Source: Terfezia claveryi
Taxonomy: Eukaryota > Ascomycota > Pezizomycetes > Pezizales > Pezizaceae
DNA length: 64,000 nucleotides
Assembly (NCBI GenBank): GCA_015179025.1
Contig: WHUX01000040.1
Coordinates: forward strand, 62,001-126,000
Direction: 5' to 3'
The translations under genes and the position numbers were made by a program. Numbering within the stretch: the stretch's first letter is position 1; each line of letters starts with the position of its first letter. Positions 10,112 to 22,757 of this stretch are shown here, one piece after another. The notes under the pieces are model-generated. The model had not been told where the DNA came from, did no database searches, and worked only from the letters and a program-made list of their open reading frames with translations.

Positions 10112-13036
10112 GACCACCTGGCTTTCGTACTCTGGTGTTGAGGAGTTTGATTTGGAGCTGGGTGAACCCAGAACAGATCTATCATCGACAGTCAGTCGAG
10201 TTTGACTTCGTGATGAGCATGATGGGATCCAAGGTTACGTAAAGTGGAGTTCCTTACAAATAACCTTTGGTCACTTGGGTTTCTCATACAGAGCAATCAG
10301 TCCAGATCTAATATAAGCAGTTGGAGGCCTCGAAACTAACCAATCGAGCACGAGGCTAGAAGTATTCTCAGCTTCTTACTAATGGCCTCCTGAATTGGGA
10401 TCTGGACTTTTACCACGGCTGCGGCAGCTGTACTGATACACTTGCAGAGCTTTAGTTCATCCACTCTGGCTACATACAGTTCATCGGGAATGTTTTAACT
10501 TTCATGAGACAAGCAGCCATACTATGTACGAAGTATTATATGCAGCATGTGAATGCATTATACCCGTAGCTATTGGGAAGCTTCAAACGACTCCCGGAAA
10601 GTTCTACTAGCCAGACAAGCGCAGCCGGTGGAAGGGACCAAGGAAACGGTCCGAATGGTCGTATATGCCGATGCAGTAACACAGGATCTGAAGATTAATC
10701 TGGTTGCATGAAAGAAATAGATGACAGTACACAGGATAGTGGATATGAGAGCCAGGGAATGTGTCGAGATGCAGGCCTGAAATATAAAAAAACTGTTGAG
10801 CCAGTAGCGAGAGCAGGTGATTAATTGCCACAGCTCTTAGTATCATGCCAAGACCATTTTGCTGGTGCCATTAGTTCGTTTGGAGAATTCGTTGAAATTC
10901 GTCAACGCCCTCCATTATTTAGTGCTTCCAGAATCATGTTGAAATTATCCAGAATTCATACCTCACTTGATATCTCAGATCTGGTTCAGTTGGTCAGACT
11001 TCTTAGAATATCTGAGGAATTAGGTATTCTTGTAATAATTCCGGAGGTAGAACCCCCTACCCGCATACCTTTGATCTTGTATGATTCTTTTGTCAAAAGT
11101 GGTGGTTTTAGTTTAAAACTGACGACGACCGGACATTGATAGCCTAGAACTATACATACTTAGCTCTATACATAAGTTAGCTTCATATATGCATACTTGA
11201 ATGAAATTCCTCTGCCTTCCAACTATTTCATACTTGACGAAGTTAACCCCCACAGCTTCATATAGAAGGTCAAGCTCCTGTGCTGTATTCAGCTTATCAT
11301 ATAGAAGAGAAGAAAGAAAGAAAAGGAAGACAGGAGTATGTCGGTGGCCCGCGCCGAACACAATGCACCTGTACGGGTGCCATACCTTGATGGTAAATGC
11401 GACACATAAAACCAAACCAAAGGCAAATCAGCCGGCGACTTCTGGAGCCCTGAAGCGGTTGGAGGGCTTTTACCTGGAAGGAATAGCAGTATATTTTGGC
11501 GAAGGGCTGTTTCTATCTGCTTCCACTGGATGGAATTCCAGATGTACAGCCTTCACACACACACATACACACACAGAGATACACACAGAGATACACACAC
11601 ACATATATATATATATATATATGCAGAGCAGGCCTATCTCAGAAGTGGTCTGGGATCTTTCAGGTATCCTAATGGACACAATATAATAAAGATTACCTCT
11701 TGTGGACGGCCTCCTGGATGATCGGTATGTATGCAGTTCCTAATGACGCTGACTTAATCAAAGCATGACGTACAGGATCGCTTGCACGCCTTCGGCGAGC
11801 TGCAAGCTTCAAGGCATGTCCTCTTGTGGCCAAATCGGCTTCCATCAACCTTTCGCTCGTTTGAACCGGCAGTATCTAAGTGGAATTGGTGAGCGTGAGA
11901 GAGGATTTAGCGAAGTTGAGAGTTACTATTTGTTAAGGAGAATGTGAGAGACGGAAGTGAGGAACAACATGCACCTATACAGCAGTGTGTTATATTTCGC
12001 GTCTCATAGTCTTCAGTATCCTGCCTCCAGCCTCCTACTCTATACCCAGCACCTTGTATAAAGCGTCCCATCTCAAAAGGTTAAGCGAGTTGCCTGACTT
12101 TGATTGTTTCAAAAGAGGGAAGGCCAGGCATATACATACCTTTAAGAGTGAATCATCATATTGAAACATATCAGTTTTAAGGAATGGATACAGCTTCCTG
12201 CAGCACGCAAATCTCAGTTTCTGATATGGAGGCAACATGTCAGAAAATTAGCCTCCCTTAAGGTACTAAGGTAAGCCCCGGCGAATTGGTTATATGGTTG
12301 ATTTATGAAAAATGGATGGTTTCAACGGTGGGGTGCTAACAAGGTGGCACCTATTAGATACTTTACCAACCAGCACCCAAAATTTTCTGAACGGTCAAAC
12401 TCTTCGTTAAAAAGGTCTAGGACCATTGCTAGTCAGTCTGTCAAGTCAAGTTGAATGCCCTGGCAATACGCAGGCCATAAGTTTTTCTTTGTAATTTCTT
12501 TCATAATCTGAGTTGTACATCAACATAGACACACATATAGTCCGCCGTTCCTATACTCCGGGCCCGGGACTGCATACTACAACATTAGCCATTGTGTCGC
12601 ATTATCGATACCAAGTAATTAATATCGGTATTCAATAAACCGCCGCAGAGGTGCAGTTTTTTCGGTAGTTATCCCTTGCTAAATATTTCAAATCCAGGTC
12701 AGGCTTGAAGAAGTGATCGAAAGTACCGAAAGGAATTGCACACTGTTTCCCTCATGCAATAAGTGCCACGCGGAGTACCCACAAACACAGCTTGGTATGC
12801 CAATCGCGGGTAGGTACTTAGCTACCGTTATCCTACACTACACCCACGGAGGAGGGCCACCTCTCGAATGTTTCCCCGTCATCACGGCAGGAGGTTGTTT
12901 AGTATAAGGACTTATTGAATATCAGGGACTTAATTAGAATTCAAGAAATAAACCATTTTGGAGAGCTACAGCCTCTTTTACAACGCTAAAGTACCTGTTT
13001 TTGGTCTATTTACCTGTCCTACTAAGAGTATACACG
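10112..13036. other. Gene-free stretch with a microsatellite
   Basis: I see no supported gene in these 2.9 kb. A compound CA / CAGAGATA / TA microsatellite lies at about 11553-11622. Open frames across it (for example 10825-11139) show no recognisable family and are AT-rich, with no neighbouring coding signals. Confidence 0.55.
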
Positions 13037-13352
13037 ATGGTCGTAAAGGAATACCTGCGCGTGAATAGAGAGTCCATTATGAGCAAAGACAATAAGCCTG
13101 TTTTTCTCCATGGAGCTGGTCTCGGTGGATGGGTGAAGTATAGCTTCCCTATCACTCGTGATTATCCAGGCTGCAAGGGCCTAGCATGGAGGGAGAACTT
13201 CATTACTGGTTACCCGGTTCAGGAGCTAAAGGTACTGGGGAGGGGGAAATACGAAATTACGAATAGTTCTTTGACAAGTTTCTCACATACTTCTTCACCG
13301 AGGGAGACGCCGAATTCTTTTCATCTCTAGGTCTCAACTGGTTACGCATGCC
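13037..13352 (+). pseudogene. GH5 glucosidase-like pseudogene, 5' part
   Basis: N-terminal part of the fungal cytosolic GH5 family (exo-beta-1,3-glucanase/cellulase-like). It starts at an ATG, then YLRVNRESIMSKDNKPVFLH, GAGLGGW, ENFITGYP, LKVLG, and in a shifted frame FFDKFLTYFFTEGDAEFFSS and LGLNWLRMP. A segment of about 50 nt after GLGGW looks like an intron (GTGAAG to CCTAG). Several indels break the frame. It stops at the exact point where the family reads RMPFNYRHF; that sequence resumes at 15894. Confidence 0.8.
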
Positions 13353-13499
13353 AGAAATTTCCTCTATGGGCCTAGTGCCCCTAGTAACGGAAGCAGCCAC
13401 CCCCAAAGACACGACCCCCGCCGTGCAAGCACGTGAGTCACGGTGTCTGGCTATATTATGTGCATTCCCATTCTTCTCCTCATTCGCTCCAGTCACTAC

Positions 13500-14465
13500 A
13501 TTACGAATCAGCATGACATACATCAGTCACACTTTAGGAACGTACACTTCTACGACGGCAGTAATCCGTATTCCCTTCGGTGGACTCGTTTAGAATGGAT
13601 CAGTTACGGAAGCAAATTTCCTCCAAATGCTAGGAATCGTTCTGGTTACTGCAGCTCCGATCCGGGTTCAAAATAGGAGTTCAGGTTATGTTTTGGCGAT
13701 GAGTGACAGTCGTCTCGATATGATGTGTATTGTGATGGGACGTATCATTCATAGTGTCAGAGTCTGTGGTTAACTAAGGTACAAATAGGGGATGTTCGAG
13801 TTAGCGATGAGCTATGGGTTCACCGAATACAGTCGTTTAATGTGTCTGGTCGTGAAGATGCACTTAAGGAGGGGATACGAGCTCGTGACGGAAAGCTGAG
13901 ATTGTCAACAGGATGGCACCGTATAGTTGGTCTCTTTTTGAGGCAGCTCATATATTTCCATTGGAAGCGGAGAACCTGTGGATCCATTGGGCTTACGGGA
14001 GATGGATTACAGATATGGATGGTACTAATGGAGTTTCCAAGATTAATTCGTGTCAAAATGGGTTTTTTGTTGTCGCGGAACGTCCACGGGGAGTTCGATC
14101 ACTGATTGGTGTCGGTAAATCCAGATGTGAGTTGAGTTTTTCTAGTTTGGTTTTCATGGCATTGACTGATTGAATTATAGGATGGCTACAAGATTGTCGT
14201 GTTTGGTATAAATATGTTAGGGATAGATGGCAGAACGTTGGATTTCGTGTGTCGGGATCCGGAGGATCCTCATAAGGTGTCTGATGAGTTACTATGGTGG
14301 CACTTTAGGCAGAGTGTCCTTGGGAATATGCGTGGTGTGGGAGAACCAGTGTTTGAGCATGATTTTCCTCCAGGGACGGATATGGTGAAAGAGATTAGTG
14401 AAGGTCCTTGTGCGAAGGAGAGGTTCGAGTTGGAACTGTCAGCGAGATTACGTGGAGCTTGTTAA
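13500..14465 (+). pseudogene. Fungal HNH-domain protein pseudogene
   Basis: The segments match the common fungal HNH (HNH_2-type) protein family in order: QHDIHQSHFRNVHFYDGSNP, NGSVTEANFLQML, IVLVTAAPIRVQNRSSGYVL, then FEAAHIFPLEAENLWIHW, QNGFLLSRNVHGEFDH, and finally VVFGINMLGIDGRTLDFV. The HNH core residues (AAHIFP, the Asn of QNG, the VHGEFD His) are still visible. It is dead: at least two frameshifts (near 13900 and 14060) and in-frame stops at about 13590 and 14103. A typical intron (about 14127-14181, GTGAGT to TTATAG) is retained, so this is a decayed gene copy and not a processed one. Confidence 0.8.
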
Positions 14466-14570
14466 GTTAAGTGTTTTATTGTAGGTTTGATATTTGTATA
14501 TAAGTAGTTTATTCAAGATGGGATTATTTATGATATGTTGGGGTAGTCGGGGGCCGCAGTTACCTAATAG

Positions 14571-15893
14571 CAGCGGACCCTGAAAAGTTGTCCTTTGGCG
14601 ACAGAGATGATACTACCCCCCTTCCTATCATCGACCAGGAGATCTTTGATCCGAAGTCGGAAAAGTCCAAACACTTAGGCTACTGGGCTGAGAAATAGGG
14701 TCCATTTTAGAGGAAGGATGGAGGTATGTTTTCACGGATGGCACTTGGACGAGAGGGGAGGTTGCCAGCGGGGTTTATAGCAAGGATTGGAAGGGAGGGA
14801 CCGGGCAAGAGTATGGGGGTTTTCTAGGCAACAAAGCTACGGTTCCTGATGGGGAACTCCACGCCATATGCCTAGGCCTGGAAACAGAGGAGGCAGATAC
14901 GCTGGCCTTTTTGTCGGACTCCCGAGCAGCAATCAGTACGATCAACAATATGAGCAGGGGCTCACCTCCAAGCTCGGGGATTGAAAAGAGACTCAAGGCC
15001 CTCCTCATTCAGCACGCGGACACGAAGGACTTCAGATTCTCATGGATCAGAGGACACATCGGCGTCGAGGGGAATGAGAAGGCGGATCGCAGGGCGGCTT
15101 TCGTATCACATCTCGAACACCAGGCAGTCTGCAACGGAAGGAGGACTGCGCGCAAGATCCAAAGCCATTCGGAAGGAAGCCAGACACAAGGGCGGTTTTG
15201 GGATTAGACGCTGCGAATGGGACCGCCATGCGCTCTCCGCCTATCATGGTTACGGACAAACCGCGGTCCCAAAAAAAGCTGGCTCTACCGTATCGGCAAG
15301 GTGGGGTCAGAAGCATGCAAATGCGGAGCCCAATCGAAGACCGGAGATCACATTACGTTCGAGTGCCCACGGTTTGGACATCTCAGAAGGTCTCTCCTGG
15401 GGAAAGACGGAGCTGGGAGGATTTAGATAAAGCAGAATGGAGAAAGGAGGGAAAGGATTCTTTCGAGACAACGGAGGCTTTCTTCAAGCTAATTTACCAC
15501 GAGATCACTTAGTTCACCCAGGGCTCCACTGTATTTCCATCTTTTATTTTTTCAGAGCTCACCTCGTCACTAGTCTCACTTTGTTATCGCGAGCCCGTTT
15601 TCCATCCGCTAGTCCGCACGAGTTCACTTTTGTCATGAGGTTCACTTCGGGACGAGGCTCTGTCAGGCCCTACGGGTCATCGGTTCGATACTGTTAATGA
15701 CAGCACGGGGCCTCGTTCTCTATATCTATATTTATTTTTGGTTTTGTTTGTACCTAGCGCGCGGGTTTGGCAGATTAACTTGCCCAACCCTTGAATCCAC
15801 CCGGGCTTCCGGGTGGCTCCTCATGGTCCCCCTAACGGGACCGCATAGGAGTAACCAGTATATTATTAAAAAAAATAATAATAAAAAAATCCA
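14571..15893 (+). mobile_element. LINE 3' half with RNase H domain, copy B
   Basis: C-terminal half of a non-LTR retrotransposon ORF2 plus 3' UTR and A-rich tail. From about 14571 it reads DPEKLSFGDRDDTTPLPIID, and then, after an indel, EEGWRYVFTDGTWTRGEVAS. The four RNase H acidic residues are all present: FTDGT, DGELHAI, SDSRAA and GNEKAD. A Cys/His segment follows in other frames (ACKCGAQSKTGDHITFECP), then WRKEGKDSFETTEAFFKLIY. The 3' UTR carries the block shared by every copy, and the tail is at about 15867-15893. It is frameshifted and lacks reverse transcriptase, so it is inactive. The tail abuts the GH5 sequence. Confidence 0.85.
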
Positions 15894-17131
15894 ACTATCG
15901 ACACTTCGAGGATGATATGAATCCAAAAGTATTGATAATGGAGGGATTAAGCAGCTCGATAGTGTCATCAACCTAGTAGGTCGATAGACTATTCCAACTT
16001 TAACAACATAACAGAGCTGAAAACCCTCTAGTGTGCCAAAGAATACATTTATACCATCCTGGATCTTCACAGTGATAACCCAACATATTATGCCGTCTTC
16101 TGGAAACATAAGGACTCTCAGGACAGAGTGATATGGCTGTGGGAACAGACTGAATACTATAAGGGCAATGCACGGGTGGCAGGATATAATCCTTTAAACA
16201 CCCAGGTAGGTCGTCTCGTATGAATTCTCTCTCCAGTGAACCAGTTAGGTTGATATCATATAGAACACGAGGCTTCCTGCGTTATTTGAAAGAGTGGAGA
16301 AGCCATTCAAAAGACAGATCCGCATCACATCCTCTACCTTGATGGAAATACTTTCGCCATTAAACTTCAGGCACTTCGACAAAGTGTTGTCACTATACAT
16401 GATCATGCTATAGATAAACATGCTTCCCATTTTGCTTTCTAGTCCTACACTGGCACACATTTAGGGCCCAAATTATAGGTTTCCAAACGGAGAACGATTC
16501 AAGGGGACTCCAGAACAGAAGCAGAAGCTAGAGGCCTTCGTCCTTGGAAAATGTTCTTTGATGCGGAAACACAAGGTTCCAACTTGGAATGGAGAATTCG
16601 GATCGGTGTATGAGCACTTGGACGACTGACGAAGCTGCTGAGATTTAAGGAGCGTTTCGAGGTGCTAGGTGAACAACTACGAATCTATGAGAAATATAAG
16701 GTTGAGTGGAGCATCTAGCTCTACAAAGACGTTGGCATTCAGGGTAACCTTTTCTTTCTATCACCTCCTAGCGGTTGTCAGATGACTCAATTATAGATCC
16801 GTTTTATATTCCCCAGAGAGCGCATGAATCAAGACCATAGGCCATTTTTAAAGAAAAAGGCACTGCAGGCCGATGCTTGGGCCTATCACCCATCTAGCGA
16901 GCTAGATGATTTATTCCAGGTGATTTTCCGGTCCTCGAAATCAACCATATAATTAGTCCCCAACTTTAGCCAATTATCGACCGAGTAAGCAAGAATTCAC
17001 CCACTGCCAAAGAAATGCACCCAGACACATGGAATGTTCGCCGACACCTTAACAAAATCGTAAAAGAATGTCTTTTAGCTGAGATTCCAAACCTGGAATT
17101 CGCTTCATATTTCAGGGAAATGACTAGGTAA
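15894..17131 (+). pseudogene. GH5 glucosidase-like pseudogene, 3' part
   Basis: This continues the 13037-13352 gene. Blocks in order: NYRHFEDDMNPKV, CAKEYIYTILDLH, SDNPTYYAVFWKHKDSQDRV, IWLWEQTEYYKGN, VAGYNPLN; then (D)PHHILYLDGNTFAIK, FPNGERFKGTPEQKQKLE, KVPTWNGEFGSVYEH, LGEQLRIYEKYKVEWSI, stop, LYKDVGIQG, and finally TWNVRRHLNKIVKECLLAEI. The nucleophile Glu is kept (WNGEFG), but the acid/base Glu after NPLN is replaced (NPLNTQ), and indels and stops are frequent. A loop after LDLH is deleted. It encodes nothing functional now. Confidence 0.8.
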
Positions 17132-18263
17132 TAGCCAAGGGGAAGAGGTTTGCCATGAGAAAAGAGATCATGCCTGAAACTAAAAAAACTAGCAGCAGGT
17201 CTTAATTTGTTTTGTACTGCAAGTAAATAGTTCGGTTGCAGATGTACAATACATAGTTACATACGGTATACAATATGAACCCCCCTCCCCCTCTTTCAAG
17301 CAGAAGCTTTATTGATGTATATGCAAGTATAAAAACTCAAAAAAAAATATCGAGACTAAAATCGTGTGGTTAATTTAGAATTTGTTGATTAGTTAATTAT
17401 CTGAGCACAACTGACAATTGATATTCATGGAGGGGGGTGCCGGTGAGATGCGTCCCCAATTGTCTATGGCCACGACCTCTTTCGTGTGGCTTGCAGATGC
17501 ATTCACCCCACAATTACTCTATGTGTCACTAGGCGAGTTATGATATAGTTATGTGCTCAAACACACATTCACGGCTGCTGGTTTACTCTAAATTTATCCG
17601 TTCCCATGGTTAGCCTGGTTGCAGCAATGGCGGGGCTTTTCGCACTTTCTATTGGTAGATAAATAATCCAGTGAGCATCATTGGACAATGCCTCAAACCG
17701 AACCAGCCATTCCCATTCTTTTGCGATGCCAAGGCTAGTCTTTTGCAAAATTAATAAAATATTTTTTTGTTTCTCATAATCAGACTTTTGGGGATAACAG
17801 CAGCAACCCTGAACATTTGTTCTTATCGATTTGTCACGATCGACCTCCCGAGATCCCATCCGGTGGAATAAGGCCAGAGGCTATCAAGGAAGTAGATTCA
17901 TACAACGCCCTTGACTTGTATTCACCTGGTTCAGCGCTCTTCCGCAGCATTTGGTTGGTCGCTCGGATTCAACCGAGACTATATCACGATTTCGAGTGCA
18001 TACGTACATATGTACCTAACAATTAAGCCCGCCACACTGTCTAACAATACGCGATTCCACACATGCTTTTCTTCACCCTACATACCCATTACTACCTAGG
18101 TAGGTAGGTAGTCTGAGTATGCTCAAAGGCGCTTGTCGACTGCAACTAGCAGGTTTTTGAGACATACGGCTGAGCCAGTCAGGAAGACTCAAGTTCCCTT
18201 CGGTCAATGAAGCTGATTTTCCTAGCCCTTCTTTTTACCTATCCACTATCAGTTCAGCAAATG

Positions 18264-18412
18264 TACTCGGTACCGCGAGGAATTGTTGCACGCTGCATGC
18301 AAGCTGCACACCTTGTCTGAATTGTATTCCTAGATCCTATGGGCCACTTGAACTCCATACCTCAATTCAGACCAGGTGTGCAGCGTGCAACAATTCATCG
18401 CTGCATCGAGTA
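18264..18412. mobile_element. Small palindromic TIR element (MITE-like)
   Basis: A left arm at 18264-18324 and a right arm at 18363-18412 are inverted copies (GGAATTGTTGCACGCTGC against GCAGCGTGCAACAATTC; CTGAATTG against CAATTCAG), and each end has TACTCG/CGAGTA. The left arm has an extra 11-bp ATGCAAGCTGC duplication. Ends in TA suit a TA target site. It has no coding capacity. Confidence 0.7.
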
Positions 18413-20635
18413 CTGTTTAACATTGACAGAGCACCATGCAGCTGCCTCAGCTCAGTGTGACTCGTAATCTCCAACGCAAGGTGGAATGGACACCGATTGG
18501 CATCGCCTAAGTTTAAGTCATAACTGGCCATGGATGAGACAGTGGATGTGCATACTACGAAAGCATTTTTGAACCATTGAGGTCACAATCACAGCACGTG
18601 ACTGCATGATAATAGCGGGCCGTGAGTTCCTCATGATCAACAGTCATAGTCGACCTAGCCAAGCTGATTCTGTGTTATCAGGGAACCTAGAATACTCTTC
18701 AGCTGCTACCTTCGAACACCATATGCATATTTAAGGTAACTAGATCCGAGAACACCTTACTGGCCTGTTCTGACGGCAACCTGAAGCTCTCAGCAACGAA
18801 ATAAGTGTTCAAACAGCCATTACATATGAACACGTAGATAGGGCCGAATGGCCCTTGCAGGACAAACTCCGACCCATAATACCATTACAAGGTGCATCGG
18901 TAGGCTGCTTCTTAAGCAGCTGCCCGGCGTTTACTTCCATTCACAGTACCTTATACCTAATGCCACTCACACTGTTGGTTTCCTATCTTGGTGACCTACA
19001 TATACCACGTTGCAATGGAGAAAGTTGTCTAGGCGATCAATGTTCTACTTATGTGAAATGCAGTACCTAGTCTCGAAGAAGGTCGGATCAAGAATGAGAC
19101 ATATACAGAATTTGTGACCAATGTTAGTGCAAACGAGCAACTGCAAACTAAGGTACAACTCCAGAATTAGCACATACACACTTAAGCATGTTCCCTCAGC
19201 TGCAGACCGTTTACAGATCTATCGACTCAGCGCCACTACGGCTGACAACGTGCAGTCTCAATAGGTTTAGGTAGTACCTACTTAGGTATTCAAAGTGTTC
19301 CAAAGAATGTAGTGTCTATCCTTGGAAACCACTCATTTCGGATGGGAAACTCCATTATATGTGAAGTCCCAATACGTGTCCCCTGAACCAGCAATTGCAC
19401 TATGCAATTCTTTAGCAGCCCATCAGAGATAGAAAAAGTCAACAATGTTCCTTTAGTAGTTGACACTGTAACCCCTAAAGGAACAGTAACAAATGCAAAA
19501 TTCCATAACAAAATCTGGCTACTAGTAGACCATGTTCAATCTTAAGATATCTCGACTTAAAGAATATATCTACCCAAGCCAATACTAATCTAACCTCCAT
19601 ATACCCCAACTCAGGCATAACAATAGGCTTCTTAACTTCAAGACCTGCAGACACTCAAAACTGAAAGAAAAGCCTGCCTCATATGATTCAATTGAATTAT
19701 ATAGGCCGAAAATGTTGATTATATAAATAGAACAATAGGATAGGAAATGGATAATAGGTTAGCGGGGTAGATAATAAAATAATGGAGAGTATGGATCCAG
19801 GGCTGCCAGCCATAGGAAATACACGAATGAGCAGCTTCAAACCTACCAGGTGCAGCACAGCCATAACGCAGGTCCTGATCTACTTACCTATTATATTCAT
19901 ATCACCAGTATACTCCAGCTCAAATCCCACCACTTATCTAGAAGTGGATTTAGACTATGCATACTTGAATACCACACCTGCTCTAAATTAAAGTAAGCAT
20001 TGAAACCTTAATAAGTCAATTCATTGTCAGCCGCTTACTTTAATTAGTATTGGACAGATCAGTTGTAACCTAAAATGGCAGTAAACCTTTCCCGTTTGGG
20101 AGCACCAAAAAACTTGAATTCAAAAATATCTAGGGCAGATATTGTCAATGCTTTAGGTTACCAAACAGGCTTTGTATTTAGAACCCCATGGAATACGGGT
20201 CTCGAACACCCGCGGCGTCCTGTACCTGACTTGGCACGTCTATATAGAGGTTAATGCCCGTAGGAACCTACAGTATTCACGACGGTTCCTAACAATCATT
20301 CCTGAAGAATAACTGCTCAAAAAGCGTGTGCTCAAATGCACCAGATTTATCTGAAAATTGTGTCTCCAAGCATGATTTTTGTTGAACCAATGAGAATTAT
20401 ATATTTAGCATATAGAGATACAACACGGATTATTGGTACATGATGAGTGCATGCGCATGAATGCTCTCTTGTTGGATGGGAAAAGGCGGAATTACATCTA
20501 TATACATTTACATCTAAATAAGCTATATGCCTGAGCAGTAGATGGTGGGGCTGAAACTTCTATATATCAATTGGTATGTCTAATTGTCTCATTTTTTTTT
20601 GTAGGCCCGGCCAAGAGCAAATGATACAGCATTGT

Positions 20636-20655
20636 TAGTCTGGTCAGTACTACCA
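20636..20655 (+). repeat. TAGTCTGGTTG-family micro-insertion (variant)
   Basis: TAGTCTGGTCAGTACTACCA (20 bp) lies between 6-bp repeats CATTGT (20630-20635 and 20656-20661). The ninth and later bases differ from the consensus. Confidence 0.5.
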
Positions 20656-21247
20656 CATTGTATAAACGCTGAATGCGCATAAGTAATCCCTATCACGGGG
20701 GCCATAGACGAGTCTGCAAGATATCGATATCGATAGCCCAACTGCCGACCTCATATACATATGCATAGCGCACCAACCCACCTTGCTGTACGTTCATATG
20801 TATGGATATTGTTTCCCTTACATATAACGCATTACCAGTTCTCCTACATATTCTATGTACTGTAGAAACTTTCCCTATTATTGCACTAAAGATACTGTCT
20901 CTAATACCCTGTGCGGATGTAAGCCTAGGGCTATTATAATATTTGCCCACATGGAATATTACGATATCGATATTTGTTCCTGGAACTCACCGAACGGCAA
21001 GTGGAATCCCACATGAATTTCTGTAAGTAATACTACCAGTGCCTATTGATATCCTCGGTACTAACTACCCAAACATGACGGTTTCGGCTCGGGAGTTGCG
21101 TAGCGTGCACCAAATTAGGATGCCCTCGATACCTATTGGTGTCAGGTACCACAAGTCCCGCTGACAGTGACGCCTAAAGTTTCGAGTAGGTAACTACCCT
21201 AGCCTACCTTTGATGGCGAATATTTATATGTATTTATCCGGGTAGTG

Positions 21248-21258
21248 CAACCAGACTA
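21248..21258 (-). repeat. TAGTCTGGTTG micro-insertion
   Basis: CAACCAGACTA here is followed by CCTT. A 7-bp repeat CTACCTT occurs at 21204-21210 and overlaps the right end at 21256-21262, so the insert could be as long as about 45 bp. The boundary is ambiguous. Confidence 0.5.
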
Positions 21259-22059
21259 CCTTCGGTCATGAGTGAATTACCTTGTAGGACTTTACTCTAT
21301 CAACTCTAGCTTCAGGGATCATGCTAGGCCCGTTAGCCAGGGCCCACGACCGGCACAATATTATCAACTAAGCTTAGCATCCTTTAAGCCACAAACTAAT
21401 CTGAATTGTGGGCATGAGCATGAATATGTATGTAATATTACCTTTGTATACGCAATCTTCAATACGTACCCAAATTTAGATACAAGAAAGTGAAAGGAAA
21501 AGAAGGCTGAAGGGATAACCTTGTTATAAGGAATATACTGTGTTGTGATAATCTGCTTTTTCTTAGTATATACATACGTACCCAGCTCCGAATTATCAGC
21601 GAGACTAGGGCGGATATTAATTACACCCCTCTCATTAGTAGACTCAAAATTGTCTCCAGGCAGATACGCGGCTGTTTACCGTGGTTCACAACCTCGGCAA
21701 GGACTCCTCACTTTTGGTTGTCGGGGCAGCCCCAAATCGCGCATTGGCTCATTGCGACTAGCCGGGTTCGGGCCGAGTTGCAATCTATTTAAACAGCAGC
21801 CGTACGTAACTGTACTAAGTAAGCACGTGCGCAACTAAGATCGATATGATTACTTTATCGAACTTCTGACATGCATTGCATCTTTTAAAACCTTTCCAAG
21901 TATCATTCTCATCAACTCTATGGCATAGCATTCCACTGTGCGACCGCGGCTGGATATTGTGAAATGAAACAATCCTAATATCGCGATCGTCAAAGGAACT
22001 TTTCCAGCTTTGTAGTTGGGGCTACATCGATCTAGGATGATTTACAGTCAGTCAAGTAA

Positions 22060-22070
22060 TAGTCTGGTTG
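22060..22070 (+). repeat. TAGTCTGGTTG micro-insertion
   Basis: Exactly the 11-bp core, flanked by perfect 9-bp repeats GTCAAGTAA (22051-22059 and 22071-22079). It defines the minimal element. Confidence 0.9.
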
Positions 22071-22757
22071 GTCAAGTAACCGGACTAGGAGTTCAAGGAA
22101 TCTGCCTAACTTCGCGCCTCTGTGGCGCGCGCATTCATGCTTAAGTGCCAGAAGTGGCTCAACTCAAGATAAGTACCTACAGTAGGGACATTAATTCCAG
22201 CAGCTCCATTTGACAACGGGACCTTATCTGTCTACTTAGGTCTATCGATCTGATGTACGTACCTATTCTGACGAGTATTGGTTTAGTCTCGTGACATTCC
22301 GGTATTCTCCTTGCTGATCCTTAAACACGTTGAGTTCACCCCGGGAACCATATCCGCCTGCTATGCCGATCACAAGTCCCCTTGGCCTAGAGAAATTCCT
22401 GCCTCCAAGCCCTAACAAGTAGATACCACTCTATCCCAGATACATTTGACCTTGGACTAGCATGATAATGAGTCCCCTCCGCCGCCGATTGGCGCATGCG
22501 ATACGATACATTAAAGCCAATTGTAATTAGGAAGATGCATATTGATTAATCGCACTCTGCGGCCCCCCATGCATGGGATATGTAAAGTATCATATCTGGG
22601 GGCTCCACACATAATTAAACAGCACATCAAACCCTTGGTTGTATCAGAAGAACTGTATGATGAAATGATAAGATCATATCACGCAGTACTACTGTAGAAA
22701 TCTTATATTTATCCGGAAAATACCACGTTTAAAACAGCTCCATAGAAACGCTGGCTA

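Larger units (their letters stand above)
17141..22750. other. Gene-free stretch of 5.6 kb
   Basis: I see no supported gene. It holds one small palindromic element (18264-18412), three TAGTCTGGTTG-family sites (20636, 21248, 22060) and a weaker site at 17610, and many short AT-rich runs. Open frames such as 19290-19511 show no recognisable family. Confidence 0.55.

Noticed and set aside
10825..11139. 104-residue open frame
   Set aside because: AT-rich, no recognised family, no start context and no matching exon nearby; probably chance.
11470..11721. Open frames over the CA/TA microsatellite
   Set aside because: Low-complexity translation on both strands; the repeat explains them.
17606..17625. 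TTAGCCTGGTTGCAGCAATGG as a family member
   Set aside because: One mismatch in the core and only a weak ATGG repeat; kept out of the list of supported members.
20180..20225. tRNA-like GTTCGAGACC on the minus strand
   Set aside because: It resembles a B box, but the T stem does not pair in the canonical register and no anticodon or acceptor stem could be built upstream.
20705..20985. GATATCGATATCG blocks as terminal inverted repeats
   Set aside because: The blocks are self-palindromic, so they match in either orientation; no wider arm similarity.
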